Shown here piece after piece: positions 53,362 through 61,584 of a DNA stretch of 64,000 nucleotides (position 1 is the stretch's first letter; every line of letters starts with the position of its first letter). Position numbers and translations under genes: made by a program. The DNA is from JAYPWI01 sp964629575 (lineage in GTDB: Bacteria; Actinomycetota; Acidimicrobiia; Acidimicrobiales; Poriferisodalaceae). The stretch spans positions 42,687-106,686 of the forward strand of contig CAZVUM010000008.1 of assembly GCA_964629575.1 (NCBI GenBank), written 5' to 3'. The notes beneath the pieces are model-generated. The model was not told the DNA's origin. It saw nothing but the letters and a program-made list of their open reading frames with translations, and did no database searches.

Positions 53362-53607
53362 CTATGGCGCCGGGGGCTCCTCGGCCCGGATGCGATCCAG
53401 AATCCGCTGGCGAAGGTCGTGGGGAACCTCTTCGGTCGCCCGGGAACCGATCACCCGTCGAAGTTCTGCCTCGAACTCGTGCACACCGCTGCAGTGCCCA
53501 CACCGCCCCAGATGAACGTCGATGTCGGCTCGTCGACGATCGTCGAGCTCGCCATCGAGAAAGCCGTACAGCTCGGCCAATGCCTCATTGCAGTTGAGAT
53601 CACCCAC
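53362..53607 (-). CDS. rsrA: Anti-sigma factor, RsrA-like (zinc-binding ZAS)
   Basis: An 81-residue protein with the ZAS signature H-x3-C-x2-C (HLGRCGHC) plus an earlier Cys (LNCNEAL), the layout of RsrA/RshA that holds SigR until thiol oxidation ejects zinc. GTG 53607 overlaps the sigma gene stop by 8 nt, coupling the two. A mycothiol-linked thiol-stress role is inferred from the family. Confidence 0.88.
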   Translation of the reverse strand: MGDLNCNEALAELYGFLDGELDDRRRADIDVHLGRCGHCSGVHEFEAELRRVIGSRATEEVPHDLRQRILDRIRAEEPPAP

Positions 53608-54259
53608 GACAGGCCTCTCCCGACTCCACGTTGTCTCTTCGAACCTCGTCGACCGAGGCGGCCACGGCGACAGCATCGCTCAGCTGGTTGATGTCTTCGC
53701 CGTCGACGAGCCCGCGCTCCACGGCGAGGTCGTACAACGCCTGCTGCAGCGCCTTTCTTCCACGATGCAGCCGGCTCATCACCGTGCCGATCGGAACATC
53801 GAGAATCTCGGCGATCTCCTTGTATGCGAAACCCTCCACGTCGGCGAGGATCACAGCCAAGCGATAGGCGTCTGACAACGACTCCAGCGCCTCCTTCACC
53901 GCATCATCGGTGATCCCCGCGAGCACATCGTCCTCGGCGCTGCGACCCGCCTTGACCGCCTCGAGCCCTCCCAACCACCGGAACAAGATGAAGTCCTCCA
54001 GCTCATCGAGCTCGGTCTCGTCGGGGCGACGCTGGGCCTTGCGGTACTGGTTGATGTAGGCGTTGGTGAGGATCCGATACAGCCACGCACGGAGGTTGGT
54101 GCCCTCGCGGAAGCCGTCATAGCCCCGGTACGCCCGCAGGTACGCCTCTTGCACCAGGTCCTCGGCATCGGCCCGGTTGCGGGTCATGCGCATCGCGGCC
54201 TGAAACAGCCCAGGCAGGAACTCCAGCGCGTCGTTCTCGAAGTTCGCCCGGTCGGCCAT
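53600..54259 (-). CDS. sigR: ECF RNA polymerase sigma factor, SigR/SigH-like
   Basis: A 219-residue ECF12-type sigma: region 2 with ADAEDLVQEAYLRAYRGYDGF and GTNLRAWLYRILTNAYINQYRK, an acidic linker, and region 4 with FAYKEIAEILDVPIGTVMSRLHRG. With the overlapping RsrA-like gene this is the thiol-oxidative stress pair. ATG 54259 is the sensible start; upstream lie repeats and the N gap, so the native promoter is not resolved. The sigma may regulate itself. Confidence 0.9.
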   Translation of the reverse strand: MADRANFENDALEFLPGLFQAAMRMTRNRADAEDLVQEAYLRAYRGYDGFREGTNLRAWLYRILTNAYINQYRKAQRRPDETELDELEDFILFRWLGGLEAVKAGRSAEDDVLAGITDDAVKEALESLSDAYRLAVILADVEGFAYKEIAEILDVPIGTVMSRLHRGRKALQQALYDLAVERGLVDGEDINQLSDAVAVAASVDEVRRDNVESGEACRG

Positions 54260-54264
54260 GTCTT

Positions 54265-54641
54265 CCGCTTCGCTCGGATCGTTCCGGCCACGAAGGCCNN
54301 NNNNNNNNNNNNNNNNNNNNNNNNNNNNNNNNNNNNNNNNNNNNNNNNNNNNNNNNNNNNNNNNNNNNNNNNNNNNNNNNNNNNNNNNNNNNNNNNNNTC
54401 GCCCGGTCGGCCATGTCTTCCGCTTCGCTCGGATCGTTCCGGCCACGAAGGCCGAGCCGCCGGCACGGTTCGAAGCAGCTCCCTCCTCGCTCGAACCTAC
54501 CTCGGGTCGCCCGCTTCGCTCGGATCGTTCCGGCCACGAAGGCCGTGTTATCCGCTTCGCTCGGATCGTTCCGGCCACGAAGGCCGAGCCGCCGGCACGG
54601 TTCGAAGCAGCTCCCTTCCCGCTCGAACCTACCTCGGGTCG
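54265..54641. repeat. Repeat cluster upstream of sigR: four copies of a 34-nt unit
   Basis: The 34-nt unit (CCGCTTCGCTCGGA...GAAGGCC) occurs at 54265, 54420, 54511 and 54552. Units at 54420 and 54552 extend to 90-nt direct repeats (54420-54509 and 54552-54641) with two mismatches. The N gap splits the first pair. No gene is supported between the sigR start (54259) and the hemerythrin-like gene (54810); apart from these repeats, the gap and an inverted repeat at 54683, nothing else is seen. Confidence 0.85.
54299..54398. other. 100-N assembly gap flanked by an exact 55-nt duplication
   Basis: Bases 54244-54298 and 54399-54453 are identical, and the gap is a round 100 N. An exact 55-nt overlap is what two contigs cut at a de Bruijn k-mer of 55 would show. 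The gap is therefore probably an artefact of joining overlapping contigs, although extra repeat copies could also be hidden here. Confidence 0.85.
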
Positions 54642-54682
54642 GCTGCCCCTTCAGAGTCGCGTTCCTCTCAGGTCCTCCTCCG

Positions 54683-54730
54683 TTCTGCCAGCTCGTGGCG
54701 CGGCTGGAGTGTCTCTGGAAGCTGGCAGAA
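54683..54730. repeat. 48-nt dispersed inverted repeat, copy 2
   Basis: Arms TTCTGCCAGCT (54683-54693) and AGCTGGCAGAA (54720-54730), 26 nt between, identical arms to 2110-2157. It lies 79 nt before the hemerythrin-like gene. Confidence 0.85.
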
Positions 54731-54809
54731 GGTAGTTGGACGGGTGTGGCAGCGGCGATCCTTCACGGCAGGTCGCTCATCGGCGAGGATGGAACTAGAG
54801 GTGATCACC

Positions 54810-55265
54810 ATGACTCCACCTGCCGATGACGGCCTCCAGGACGTCAGGCACCGCCGCGAGGCGCTTGGCGGGGCCGCCGACGACTACGAAGCGCTGCTCG
54901 CCCGCCCCGCCACCAGCCCGCAATGGACCGCAGGCGTCGCCCAAGCGACGCACCAGCTCTTGGCCGCCTTCGACGACCACATTCACGAAGTCGAAGCCGA
55001 CGACGGACTTCTCCCACAACTCCTCGGAGATGAGCCCCGGCTCGCCAACACGATCCAGCGGATGTACGACGAGCACGTCTCCATCACCGCCGACCTGACG
55101 GCGGTCGAGCAGCTGGTGATCGACTGCGGCGACGCCTGCGACATCGACGCGGTGACCAAGATCCGGCAACAGGCGCTCGAGGTCCTCATGGCGATCTCGG
55201 TCCACCGCCAGGCCGGCGCCGATCTCATCTGGAACGCATACAACGTCGACATCGGCGGAGGCTGA
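54810..55265 (+). CDS. Hemerythrin-like domain protein
   Basis: A 151-residue helical protein with THQLLAAFDDHIHEVEADDG and RMYDEHVSITADL, matching the H...HxxxE...H pattern of hemerythrin HHE cation-binding bundles, though not every ligand is obvious. Such proteins bind O2, NO or iron. ATG 54810 has AGAGG 8 nt upstream. A 48-nt inverted repeat and the 90-nt repeats lie just upstream, so the promoter is unclear. Confidence 0.7.
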   Translation: MTPPADDGLQDVRHRREALGGAADDYEALLARPATSPQWTAGVAQATHQLLAAFDDHIHEVEADDGLLPQLLGDEPRLANTIQRMYDEHVSITADLTAVEQLVIDCGDACDIDAVTKIRQQALEVLMAISVHRQAGADLIWNAYNVDIGGG

Positions 55266-55289
55266 GCCAAGCCGGCCGCGCACGGCGGG

Positions 55290-55706
55290 TCAGTCGATCG
55301 TCAGCAGCTCGAGCAGGTTGCCGTCCGGATCGTTGAAGTAAACCGACGTCCCCTCCACGCCGTTGGAGGCTTCACGCGAGGCCGGTCCCACCGTGACCTC
55401 GATCGAATGCCGGGCGAGCAGCTCCTGGGCCTCGCCGATCGAGCCCTCCCACCGGAAGCAGAGGTCGACCGAACCGGGAGTCGGCAGCCGAGCGACCAGC
55501 TCAGCGGGAAGCGCCTGGTCCCGAATCGGGTCGTGGACATTGATGCGGTTGCCCCCGACCTGCAAGCTGAAGATCGGATACCGGCCGTCGCGCCACTGTT
55601 GTTCGTAGAGCACCTCGGCGCCCAGGACGTCCCGATAAAAGCCCATCGTGACCGCCGGGTCCTCTGCAGTGATGGCGATGTGGTCGATGCCTGCGATGCG
55701 TCCCAT
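55290..55706 (-). CDS. VOC (glyoxalase-like) family protein
   Basis: A 138-residue vicinal-oxygen-chelate protein: IDHIAITAEDPAVTMGFYRDVLGAEVLY (first beta-alpha-beta-beta-beta module with metal-binding His), then SVDLCFRWEGS and TSVYFNDPDGNLLELL (Glu ligand). It may act on small metabolites or resistance substrates; the specificity is unknown. ATG 55706 follows GAGGA by 5 nt. Convergent with the hemerythrin-like gene. Confidence 0.9.
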   Translation of the reverse strand: MGRIAGIDHIAITAEDPAVTMGFYRDVLGAEVLYEQQWRDGRYPIFSLQVGGNRINVHDPIRDQALPAELVARLPTPGSVDLCFRWEGSIGEAQELLARHSIEVTVGPASREASNGVEGTSVYFNDPDGNLLELLTID

Positions 55707-55778
55707 AGCGTCCTCCGCTCGACGCCCAGCTTGCACCACGACTTCCCCACACGCGCAAGTGGGCCGATTCTGAGCTCC

Positions 55779-56522
55779 TCAGTCCTCCGCTGGCGTGTAC
55801 ACCGAGATCGGCACGTCGGTCGCGCGGCCAACGCGACTCGGAAGATCCACGTGCAGCCACTTCGAGAGCTTGTGAGGCAGTGTCGAGATGACGATCTCGT
55901 CGAAGCTCGATCGTCCCATCACCTCCATCACGGCCTGGAACGGGTCAGCGGGTCCCACTTCGCTCGTGACATCGACCCCGAGGGATCGCAGGCTCGCCAG
56001 GTGCTCCTGCAGCCGCGCCAGGGCTTCGTCGACCGCCTGACCACGCCGTTGGTCGAGCATTCCCGGATCGAGACCGCTGGATCCGCCGAACGGATCGCCG
56101 GACATCGCGAGACCCGAGAGCGCGTCGGACGGGAGCGTCGCGGGCACGACGAGGTGGAATTCGGCGGGCCCCGAAGAATGCCGCTCTTCGATCGCCGCCG
56201 TGAGGCCAGGACTCGTCAGGGTCTGGTTCGCGACGACGAGGTAGCGACGCACCCGCACCATCGGGTCGCCGGGGTGGGTACCTGGCCGATAGCGGTCGAG
56301 CTGAAAGCTGACCTCCAACTGCACGCGGTACGACGCGATCGCGCCCTCGCGGAGAACCACATCCCGGCGGACGAGCCGAGCGGTCGACAGATCGCGGATG
56401 GTCTTCGCCGCCTCGCCCACCCCTCTCGCTGTTGCCTCTTCCCACGACTCGCTGGACGTCGCCACCACGCGAATCACCTTGCGAACGTGACCCTCGTGAC
56501 CGCCGTCTCCGTGCTCAGCCAT
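55779..56522 (-). CDS. Dodecin domain fused to a universal-stress-like domain
   Basis: A 247-residue protein. Residues 12-80 form a dodecin domain (VRKVIRVVATSSESWEEATARGVGEAAKTI, VASYRVQLEVSFQL). Residues about 90-247 look like a UspA-type alpha/beta domain (RYLVVANQTLTSPGL, AEFHLVVPA, SSFDEIVISTLPHKLSKWLHVDLPSRV). Dodecins form dodecameric flavin-binding shells. Overlaps the stop of the standalone dodecin gene by 8 nt. The fusion may place stress domains on the shell. Confidence 0.82.
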   Translation of the reverse strand: MAEHGDGGHEGHVRKVIRVVATSSESWEEATARGVGEAAKTIRDLSTARLVRRDVVLREGAIASYRVQLEVSFQLDRYRPGTHPGDPMVRVRRYLVVANQTLTSPGLTAAIEERHSSGPAEFHLVVPATLPSDALSGLAMSGDPFGGSSGLDPGMLDQRRGQAVDEALARLQEHLASLRSLGVDVTSEVGPADPFQAVMEVMGRSSFDEIVISTLPHKLSKWLHVDLPSRVGRATDVPISVYTPAED

Positions 56523-56730
56523 GACTCTCGTGCTTGAACGACAGACGAACCTTGGCCCGGTAGGTGGCCACGGCTCCGTCCTGGATCACCACGTCCTGCT
56601 CGATGACCTCGGCGACCCGTAAGTCGCGCAACGTCTGGGAGGCTTCCGCGACGGCATTGGCCGCCGCCTTCTCCCACGATTCGGTGCTCGAGCCGATCAG
56701 CTCGATGACGTTGTAGACACTTCCGGACAT
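56515..56730 (-). CDS. Dodecin
   Basis: A 71-residue dodecin: VYNVIELIGSSTESWEKAAANAVAEASQT, then VIEQDVVIQDGAVATYRAKVRLSFK. It forms a hollow dodecamer that binds FMN, riboflavin or CoA. ATG 56730 has GGGGGA 7 nt upstream. It leads the operon with the dodecin-Usp fusion, and an 18-bp palindrome is 19 nt upstream. Confidence 0.93.
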   Translation of the reverse strand: MSGSVYNVIELIGSSTESWEKAAANAVAEASQTLRDLRVAEVIEQDVVIQDGAVATYRAKVRLSFKHESHG

Positions 56731-56748
56731 GACGCATCCCCCTGTCTA

Positions 56749-56766
56749 TTACTGAACGTTCAGTAA
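56749..56766 (-). promoter_or_regulatory. 18-bp palindromic operator ahead of dodecin
   Basis: TTACTGAACGTTCAGTAA, a perfect palindrome, lies 19 nt before the dodecin ATG. TGAACGTTCA-type sites are typical of TetR-family regulators. It probably overlaps the promoter. Confidence 0.75.
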
Positions 56767-56877
56767 GTGAAGACCCTCCCGAGGGTAGCCGGTTAGGGTC
56801 GATCGACGGGAGGCCGAGAGGCAGCACTTCCGCGAAGACGTCGAGGCTCTGGACTCGATGGGCTGAGGGGTTCGGCC

Positions 56878-57708
56878 TCAGGGCATGCGGTGCGCGTGAT
56901 CCGCCTTGATGGCGTCGAGCCGCCGCTGGACCAACGGAATGAACTCCGTCGGGTGGGTCAGGATCCAGAAGCGTTCGTTCACGACGGCGTCGAGCACGAG
57001 GTCCCCAACCTCGGCCGGGTCCATGCCACGAGCCAGTTCGGCGGTGAGGTTGGTCCAGAACCGTTCCTCGAGCTCGCTGCCCTGATGCTCGGGCAGGCTC
57101 GCCGGCCGGTTGCGCTCGCTCTGGGCGACATCGGTGTCGACGGGTCCCGGGCACAACACGCTGGACTTCACGGCGGACTTGGCAATCTTCAGCTCGATCC
57201 GCACGGTGTCCATCAAGGCCACGACGCCATGTTTGGCCACGTGGTAGGCGCCGAGCACCGGACCGGCGAGGAGGCCCGCCATCGAGGAAGTCGCCGTGAT
57301 GTGGCCCTCGTTCTGTTCCTTCAACAGCGGAAGAAACGTCCTCACGCCGTAGACCACGCCCCACAGATCGACGTCGATCGTCCACTTCCAGTCGTCGAGG
57401 GTCATCTCGTCGACGGCTCCGCCCACCCCGATGCCGGCGTTGTTGGACACGACGTGAACGGCGCCGAACTCGTCGAGCGCAGCCTGGGCCAGCGCCTGCA
57501 CCTGCGCTTCGTCGCTCACATCGGTCACGACCCCGATCGCACGATGACCCGCCGACGTCAGCCCGGCGACGGCAGCGTCCAACCGGTCCTGCTCGATGTC
57601 GGACAGCACCACGGACATCCCCGCATCGGCGAACGAACGCGCCATCCCCAGGCCCATCCCGCTCGCCGCACCTGTGACCACGGCTGTCTTTCCCTGAACG
57701 TCGTACAT
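56878..57708 (-). CDS. Short-chain dehydrogenase/reductase (SDR)
   Basis: A 276-residue SDR: TGAASGMGLGMARSFADAG (Rossmann), NNAGIGVGG, TSSMAG and YHVAKHGVV with the catalytic Tyr/Lys, and PGPVDTDV near the C-terminus. NAD(P)-dependent oxidoreductase of unknown substrate. ATG 57708 has AGGAGG 6 nt upstream; an earlier GTG is less likely. It ends 112 nt before the dodecin palindrome. Confidence 0.93.
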   Translation of the reverse strand: MYDVQGKTAVVTGAASGMGLGMARSFADAGMSVVLSDIEQDRLDAAVAGLTSAGHRAIGVVTDVSDEAQVQALAQAALDEFGAVHVVSNNAGIGVGGAVDEMTLDDWKWTIDVDLWGVVYGVRTFLPLLKEQNEGHITATSSMAGLLAGPVLGAYHVAKHGVVALMDTVRIELKIAKSAVKSSVLCPGPVDTDVAQSERNRPASLPEHQGSELEERFWTNLTAELARGMDPAEVGDLVLDAVVNERFWILTHPTEFIPLVQRRLDAIKADHAHRMP

Positions 57709-57811
57709 CTCGACCTCCTCGATCGTCACTTCTTAGCGCTCGCCGACCGCGCGCGCCTCTGATCGACTCGCCTCGTCACTGCGCCGAGGAATCGGTCACA
57801 CTTGTGCCCGC

Positions 57812-58831
57812 ATGTCCCGCGAAGCCGCGCCCACTGTGGCGCCGTCGACGCCTGCGGCCGGTTCGACCGAGACCGTCAGCGAGAACGACAGCTCTGTCGC
57901 GTGGCTGACCATGGGATTCGTCATTGTCCTCTGGGGCCTCGGCCCACCCATCTCGAAGCTCATCAGCGCGCCACCGGTCGTGACGGCTTCGGTCCGCTTC
58001 TGGGTCTCGGTCCCCGTGGTCTACGCAGCGGCGCTCGCCGCCGGCCGGCGGATCACCTGGACGACGCTGCGCCACACATGGCTGGCCGGGGCGCTGTTCG
58101 GCCTCAACATGGTGTCGGTCTTCGTCGCGCTGCAGCACGCCTCGGTCGCTGTGCTGTCGATCATGATGGCGATGCAGCCGAGCGTGGTGCTGGTCCTGGC
58201 CGGTCGTTTCATGGGCGAACGGGCGGGACGCTGGCACATCTCGTGGATGGCAGTGGGCATCGCCGGCGTCTGCATCGTGATCCTCGGCAACGGCCCAGAC
58301 GTCGCGATCAGTCCGCTCGGCATCCTGTTCGGCTTGTTCTCGGTGCTGACCTTCACCGGCTACTACCTCATCAACCGGAGCGTCCGCACCAAGGTCAACA
58401 TCCATCCCCTCGAATGGATGACCGGTTCGACGATCTTCTCCGCGATCACTGTCACCCCGGTCGCAATCGCCTTCACCGATCTCGACGGCTACCGCGAACT
58501 GGGCGGAGTCGACTTCCTCTACCTCTTCTACGTCGCGGGAGTCGTGGGGATCTTCAGCCACACCCTGATGAGCTGGGTCCACCGCTTCATTCCCGCCACC
58601 CGTTCGTCGCTTGCAATGCTCGGAATGACGGTCGTCGCCGTGACCGCCGCGTGGCCGATCAACGGCGAACCGGTGACCCTCCAGCAAGCCCTCGGAGCAC
58701 TGGTCGTTCTGGGTGCCGTCGGCGCGGTGATCAGCCGCCCGGCGGTGACCGCTGACGCCTCAACGCATCGTCGGGCCAAGGCCGGTCGGGGTTCGACCGC
58801 ACCCGCAGCGTTCCTCGTCGAGCCGCTCTAG
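57812..58831 (+). CDS. EamA/DMT-superfamily transporter
   Basis: A 339-residue protein with ten membrane helices in two EamA repeats (LTMGFVIVLWGLGPPISKLIS, ASVAVLSIMMAMQPSVVLVLAG; second repeat LGILFGLFSVLTFTGYYL). The N-terminus is polar and the C-terminal tail basic. Likely exports a metabolite. The ATG at 57812 gives the full first helix. Nothing in the context fixes the substrate. Confidence 0.92.
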   Translation: MSREAAPTVAPSTPAAGSTETVSENDSSVAWLTMGFVIVLWGLGPPISKLISAPPVVTASVRFWVSVPVVYAAALAAGRRITWTTLRHTWLAGALFGLNMVSVFVALQHASVAVLSIMMAMQPSVVLVLAGRFMGERAGRWHISWMAVGIAGVCIVILGNGPDVAISPLGILFGLFSVLTFTGYYLINRSVRTKVNIHPLEWMTGSTIFSAITVTPVAIAFTDLDGYRELGGVDFLYLFYVAGVVGIFSHTLMSWVHRFIPATRSSLAMLGMTVVAVTAAWPINGEPVTLQQALGALVVLGAVGAVISRPAVTADASTHRRAKAGRGSTAPAAFLVEPL

Positions 58832-58871
58832 CCGGGAACCTCTGGCTACGCTGCAAACGGGGAGGGGACCC

Positions 58872-59777
58872 ATGGCGATACCCGAGGCGACAGCGGGGCT
58901 GCGGGTGCCCGCGCCCACGACGGACCCAGACCAGCAGCGCGCCGACCTCGACGCTCACGGGATGTGTGTCGTCCCGGACGCACTGTCTGGCGCGGAGTTG
59001 GAGGCGCTTCGAATCCGCCTCGATTCCCAGGCGGCCGCCGAGCGGGATCAGGGGCTCGCGTACTGCGACGGCGGAACCGACGAGCCCAACCAGAGAGTCT
59101 GGAACCTCATGAGCAAGGGCCAGGTCTTCCGCGACCTGGTCGTGAAGGACCTCGTCACCGACAGGATCGGTCACCTCCTGGGCCGAGACTTTCTCCTGTC
59201 CTCCAGCAGCGCCAACATCGCGAATCCCGGCGGCGAACCGATGCGCGTCCACAGCGATCAGGGGTACATGCCACCCGGGACGCCCTTCGCGGTGGCGGCC
59301 AATGTGCTGTGGATGCTCGACGACTTCACCGAAGCAAACGGCGCCACACGGGTGGTACCGGGAAGCCATCTCGGGGGCACCCTCCCGGATCCCGAGAACC
59401 CTCCCGAGACCGTGCCGGCCGAAGGAGAGGCGGGCTCCGCGGTGATCTTCGATGCCCGCCTGTGGCACGGGACCGGCGCCAACCACAGCTCCGACTCCCG
59501 CCGCGGCGTGTTCACCTATTTCTGCCGGCCCTTCATTCGGCCACAGGAGAACCACACCGTCTCGACGGCGCCGGAGGTGCTCGCCGCGGCCTCACCCGAG
59601 CTCAAGCGCCTGCTCGGGCTGCACCCCTGGCGAAGCCTCGGTGGACGCCAGGGGCCCTACGGCGTGGGTCCTGGTCCCCCGCTTCCCTCGATGACGGGAG
59701 GTGCGTCGGCGGGACCGCCGATGGACTGGTTCCCCGAGATCGACCTCAGCGCGGACGTCATCGGCGAACTGGGCTGA
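58872..59777 (+). CDS. Phytanoyl-CoA dioxygenase (PhyH) family protein
   Basis: A 301-residue Fe(II)/2-oxoglutarate oxygenase: metal motif H-x-D in RVHSDQGYMP and the distal His in LWHGTGANHS, with an Arg nearby for 2OG, in the double-stranded beta-helix order. It hydroxylates an unknown substrate. ATG 58872 has GGAGGGG 6 nt upstream, with TACGCT further upstream as a leadered promoter candidate. Confidence 0.9.
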   Translation: MAIPEATAGLRVPAPTTDPDQQRADLDAHGMCVVPDALSGAELEALRIRLDSQAAAERDQGLAYCDGGTDEPNQRVWNLMSKGQVFRDLVVKDLVTDRIGHLLGRDFLLSSSSANIANPGGEPMRVHSDQGYMPPGTPFAVAANVLWMLDDFTEANGATRVVPGSHLGGTLPDPENPPETVPAEGEAGSAVIFDARLWHGTGANHSSDSRRGVFTYFCRPFIRPQENHTVSTAPEVLAAASPELKRLLGLHPWRSLGGRQGPYGVGPGPPLPSMTGGASAGPPMDWFPEIDLSADVIGELG

Positions 59778-59803
59778 ACCGGGGGTGCGCCCGACGCCTG
59801 GGA

Positions 59804-60253
59804 TCAGGCCTCGGCTTCAGCCAGGTCTTTGAGGTTGGCGAGCGTGCGGGCGATGTTCTTCATCAACAGGTCGTGACGCTTCATCTTCTGGAAGAACTCG
59901 CCGTCGAGCAGCGGTGAATCGAAGCTCTCGGTGACGCTGCACCCAGACTCCGTGGATTCGATGGCATACCGCCACGTGGTCGCCCGCCCGTCGTCAGCGG
60001 GGACTTCGAACGCCCATTCGCGACCGGGGTCTGCGGCGACGACGATGCACTCCTGGTCCCACTCGTGGCCACCGTTGCGGTTGTACCCGCGGAAGTGGGC
60101 GCCGACCGCTGGTCCGGTCGCGCCGCCCTCCCACTCGGATCGATAGCACTCGGGACTCAACTCCGAGATGCGCGAGAGATCGGTGAGGATGCCGTACACG
60201 ACGTCCGCGCTGGCCTCGATGTCGATCTCCGTGCTTCCGGTGGTCTCGATCAT
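59804..60253 (-). CDS. SRPBCC (START-like) polyketide-cyclase-type protein
   Basis: A 149-residue helix-grip protein: STEIDIEASADVVYGILTDLSRISELSP, VGAHFRGYNRNGG, then CSVTESFDSP and a C-terminal long helix. It binds a lipid or aromatic ligand; many are annotated as cyclase/dehydrase. ATG 60253 has AAGGGA 7 nt upstream. Its gene product may work with adjacent catabolic enzymes, but this is a guess. Confidence 0.9.
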   Translation of the reverse strand: MIETTGSTEIDIEASADVVYGILTDLSRISELSPECYRSEWEGGATGPAVGAHFRGYNRNGGHEWDQECIVVAADPGREWAFEVPADDGRATTWRYAIESTESGCSVTESFDSPLLDGEFFQKMKRHDLLMKNIARTLANLKDLAEAEA

Positions 60254-60348
60254 GTCTGTTCCCTTCCTCAACGGCACTCGCTCGGTGCCGGGTCGTCGAC
60301 CGTTCGCGGCCGGTTGTGTGAAGCCGGCCACCCGATAGGGTGCCTATC

Positions 60349-61546
60349 GTGACACAAGCTACTGGTGACCGCTCGTCGCCGGCGGTCGATTCGCGAGCCT
60401 GGCGGGTCCTGGCTGCGACATCGCTGACCAACTTCGTGGTCGGACTCGACCTCTCGATCACCAACGTGGCGATCCCCGACATGCAGCGCGAATATGTTGA
60501 TCGTGGCGGGCCGCTGGGCCGATCGCTTCGGGCGGCTCAGGATGCTCAACATCGGAATCACCTGCCTGGTGACCGGAGCCGCCCTCGCGGCCGTAGCCCC
60601 TTCGCTTCCCGTCCTCGTTGCGATGAGGGGGATCCAGGGAATCGGCGCGGCGATGATGCCCCCCGCCTCGGTCGGCCTCGCGATCGCCGCCTTCCCGCCC
60701 GAGCGGCGCGGAACCGCCGTCGCCATCTGGAGCTCCACGCTCGCCGCGTCGTCGGTGGTGGGGCCGATCCTCGGCGGCCTGATGATCGAGGCCGGTTCGT
60801 GGCGCTGGGCATACGCCCTGGTGCCGCCGATGGGGGCGTCTGCACTCATCTGGGGCATCAAGGTTCTGCGGGAGACCACCCGCGACCCCATCATCGCACG
60901 CAGGGTCGCTCGTCACCCCGACCCGATCGTCCCCCGCGCCGTTCTTCGGGTGTCGTCGTTCCGGGTGGCGTCGTCGTCGCTCTTCCTCTTCGGGCTCGGC
61001 TTCTTCCCGGTCATCCTCGCCATGGTCCTCTACCTCACGGAGGTCGCCGGGTACTCGACGGCACGGGCAGGGTTCGCCATCAGCACCCTTCCGATCGCGG
61101 CGACCGTGATGGCCAACATCTCAGGCCACCTCGCCGACCGGTTCGGCTATCGCACCATCGCTGTGCCAGGGACCCTGCTTTTCAGCGCTGGGGCGATGTG
61201 GCTGTTCGTGCGGGCCGGCGAAGATCCGTCCTACGCCACCGACGTTCTGCCGGGACTCCTGCTCATCGGATCCGGAATCGGATCAGGCCCCACGATCCTC
61301 GCGGGAGCTGCGGTGTCGGAGATCGACGGCAAGAACTTCAGCGTGGCGGGAGCCGTCAATCAGACCGCTCGCCAACTGGCCGGCGCGATCGGCGTTGCCG
61401 TGCTCATCGCGATCCTCGGTGGCGCGGCGGGTGACATCGATCTCGACTCATTCCGACGAGCGTTCGTCTACCTCGCGATCGTCGCCGCAGCAGCCAGCCT
61501 CGTGGCGATCCGCCTCGCTGCCCCCAACCGCCCGGACAGGGGCTGA
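60349..61546 (+). pseudogene. MFS transporter (DHA2-type) broken by an internal deletion and frameshift
   Basis: The first frame (GTG 60349, with TAGGGT 7 nt upstream) gives WRVLAATSLTNFVVGLDLSITNVAIPDMQREY, the first helix of a 14-helix-type MFS drug exporter. From about 60494 the homology jumps to another frame at MLIVAGRWADRFGRLRMLN, the helix-2/loop-2 signature, and continues to 61546. Roughly 25 residues covering the end of helix 1 and most of helix 2 are missing. A short ORF from ATG 60494 (350 residues) could still be made. Confidence 0.8.
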
Positions 61547-61584
61547 AGAGATCACAGAGGCGCCCCGTTGATACGCTCCAGGCC

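Noticed and set aside
54265..54641. CRISPR array
   Set aside because: Spacing is 7 to 57 nt and irregular, repeats extend into 90-nt copies, and no cas genes are present.
54117..54829. Open frames running through the N gap
   Set aside because: They contain runs of unknown residues and arise from the duplicated flank and repeats.
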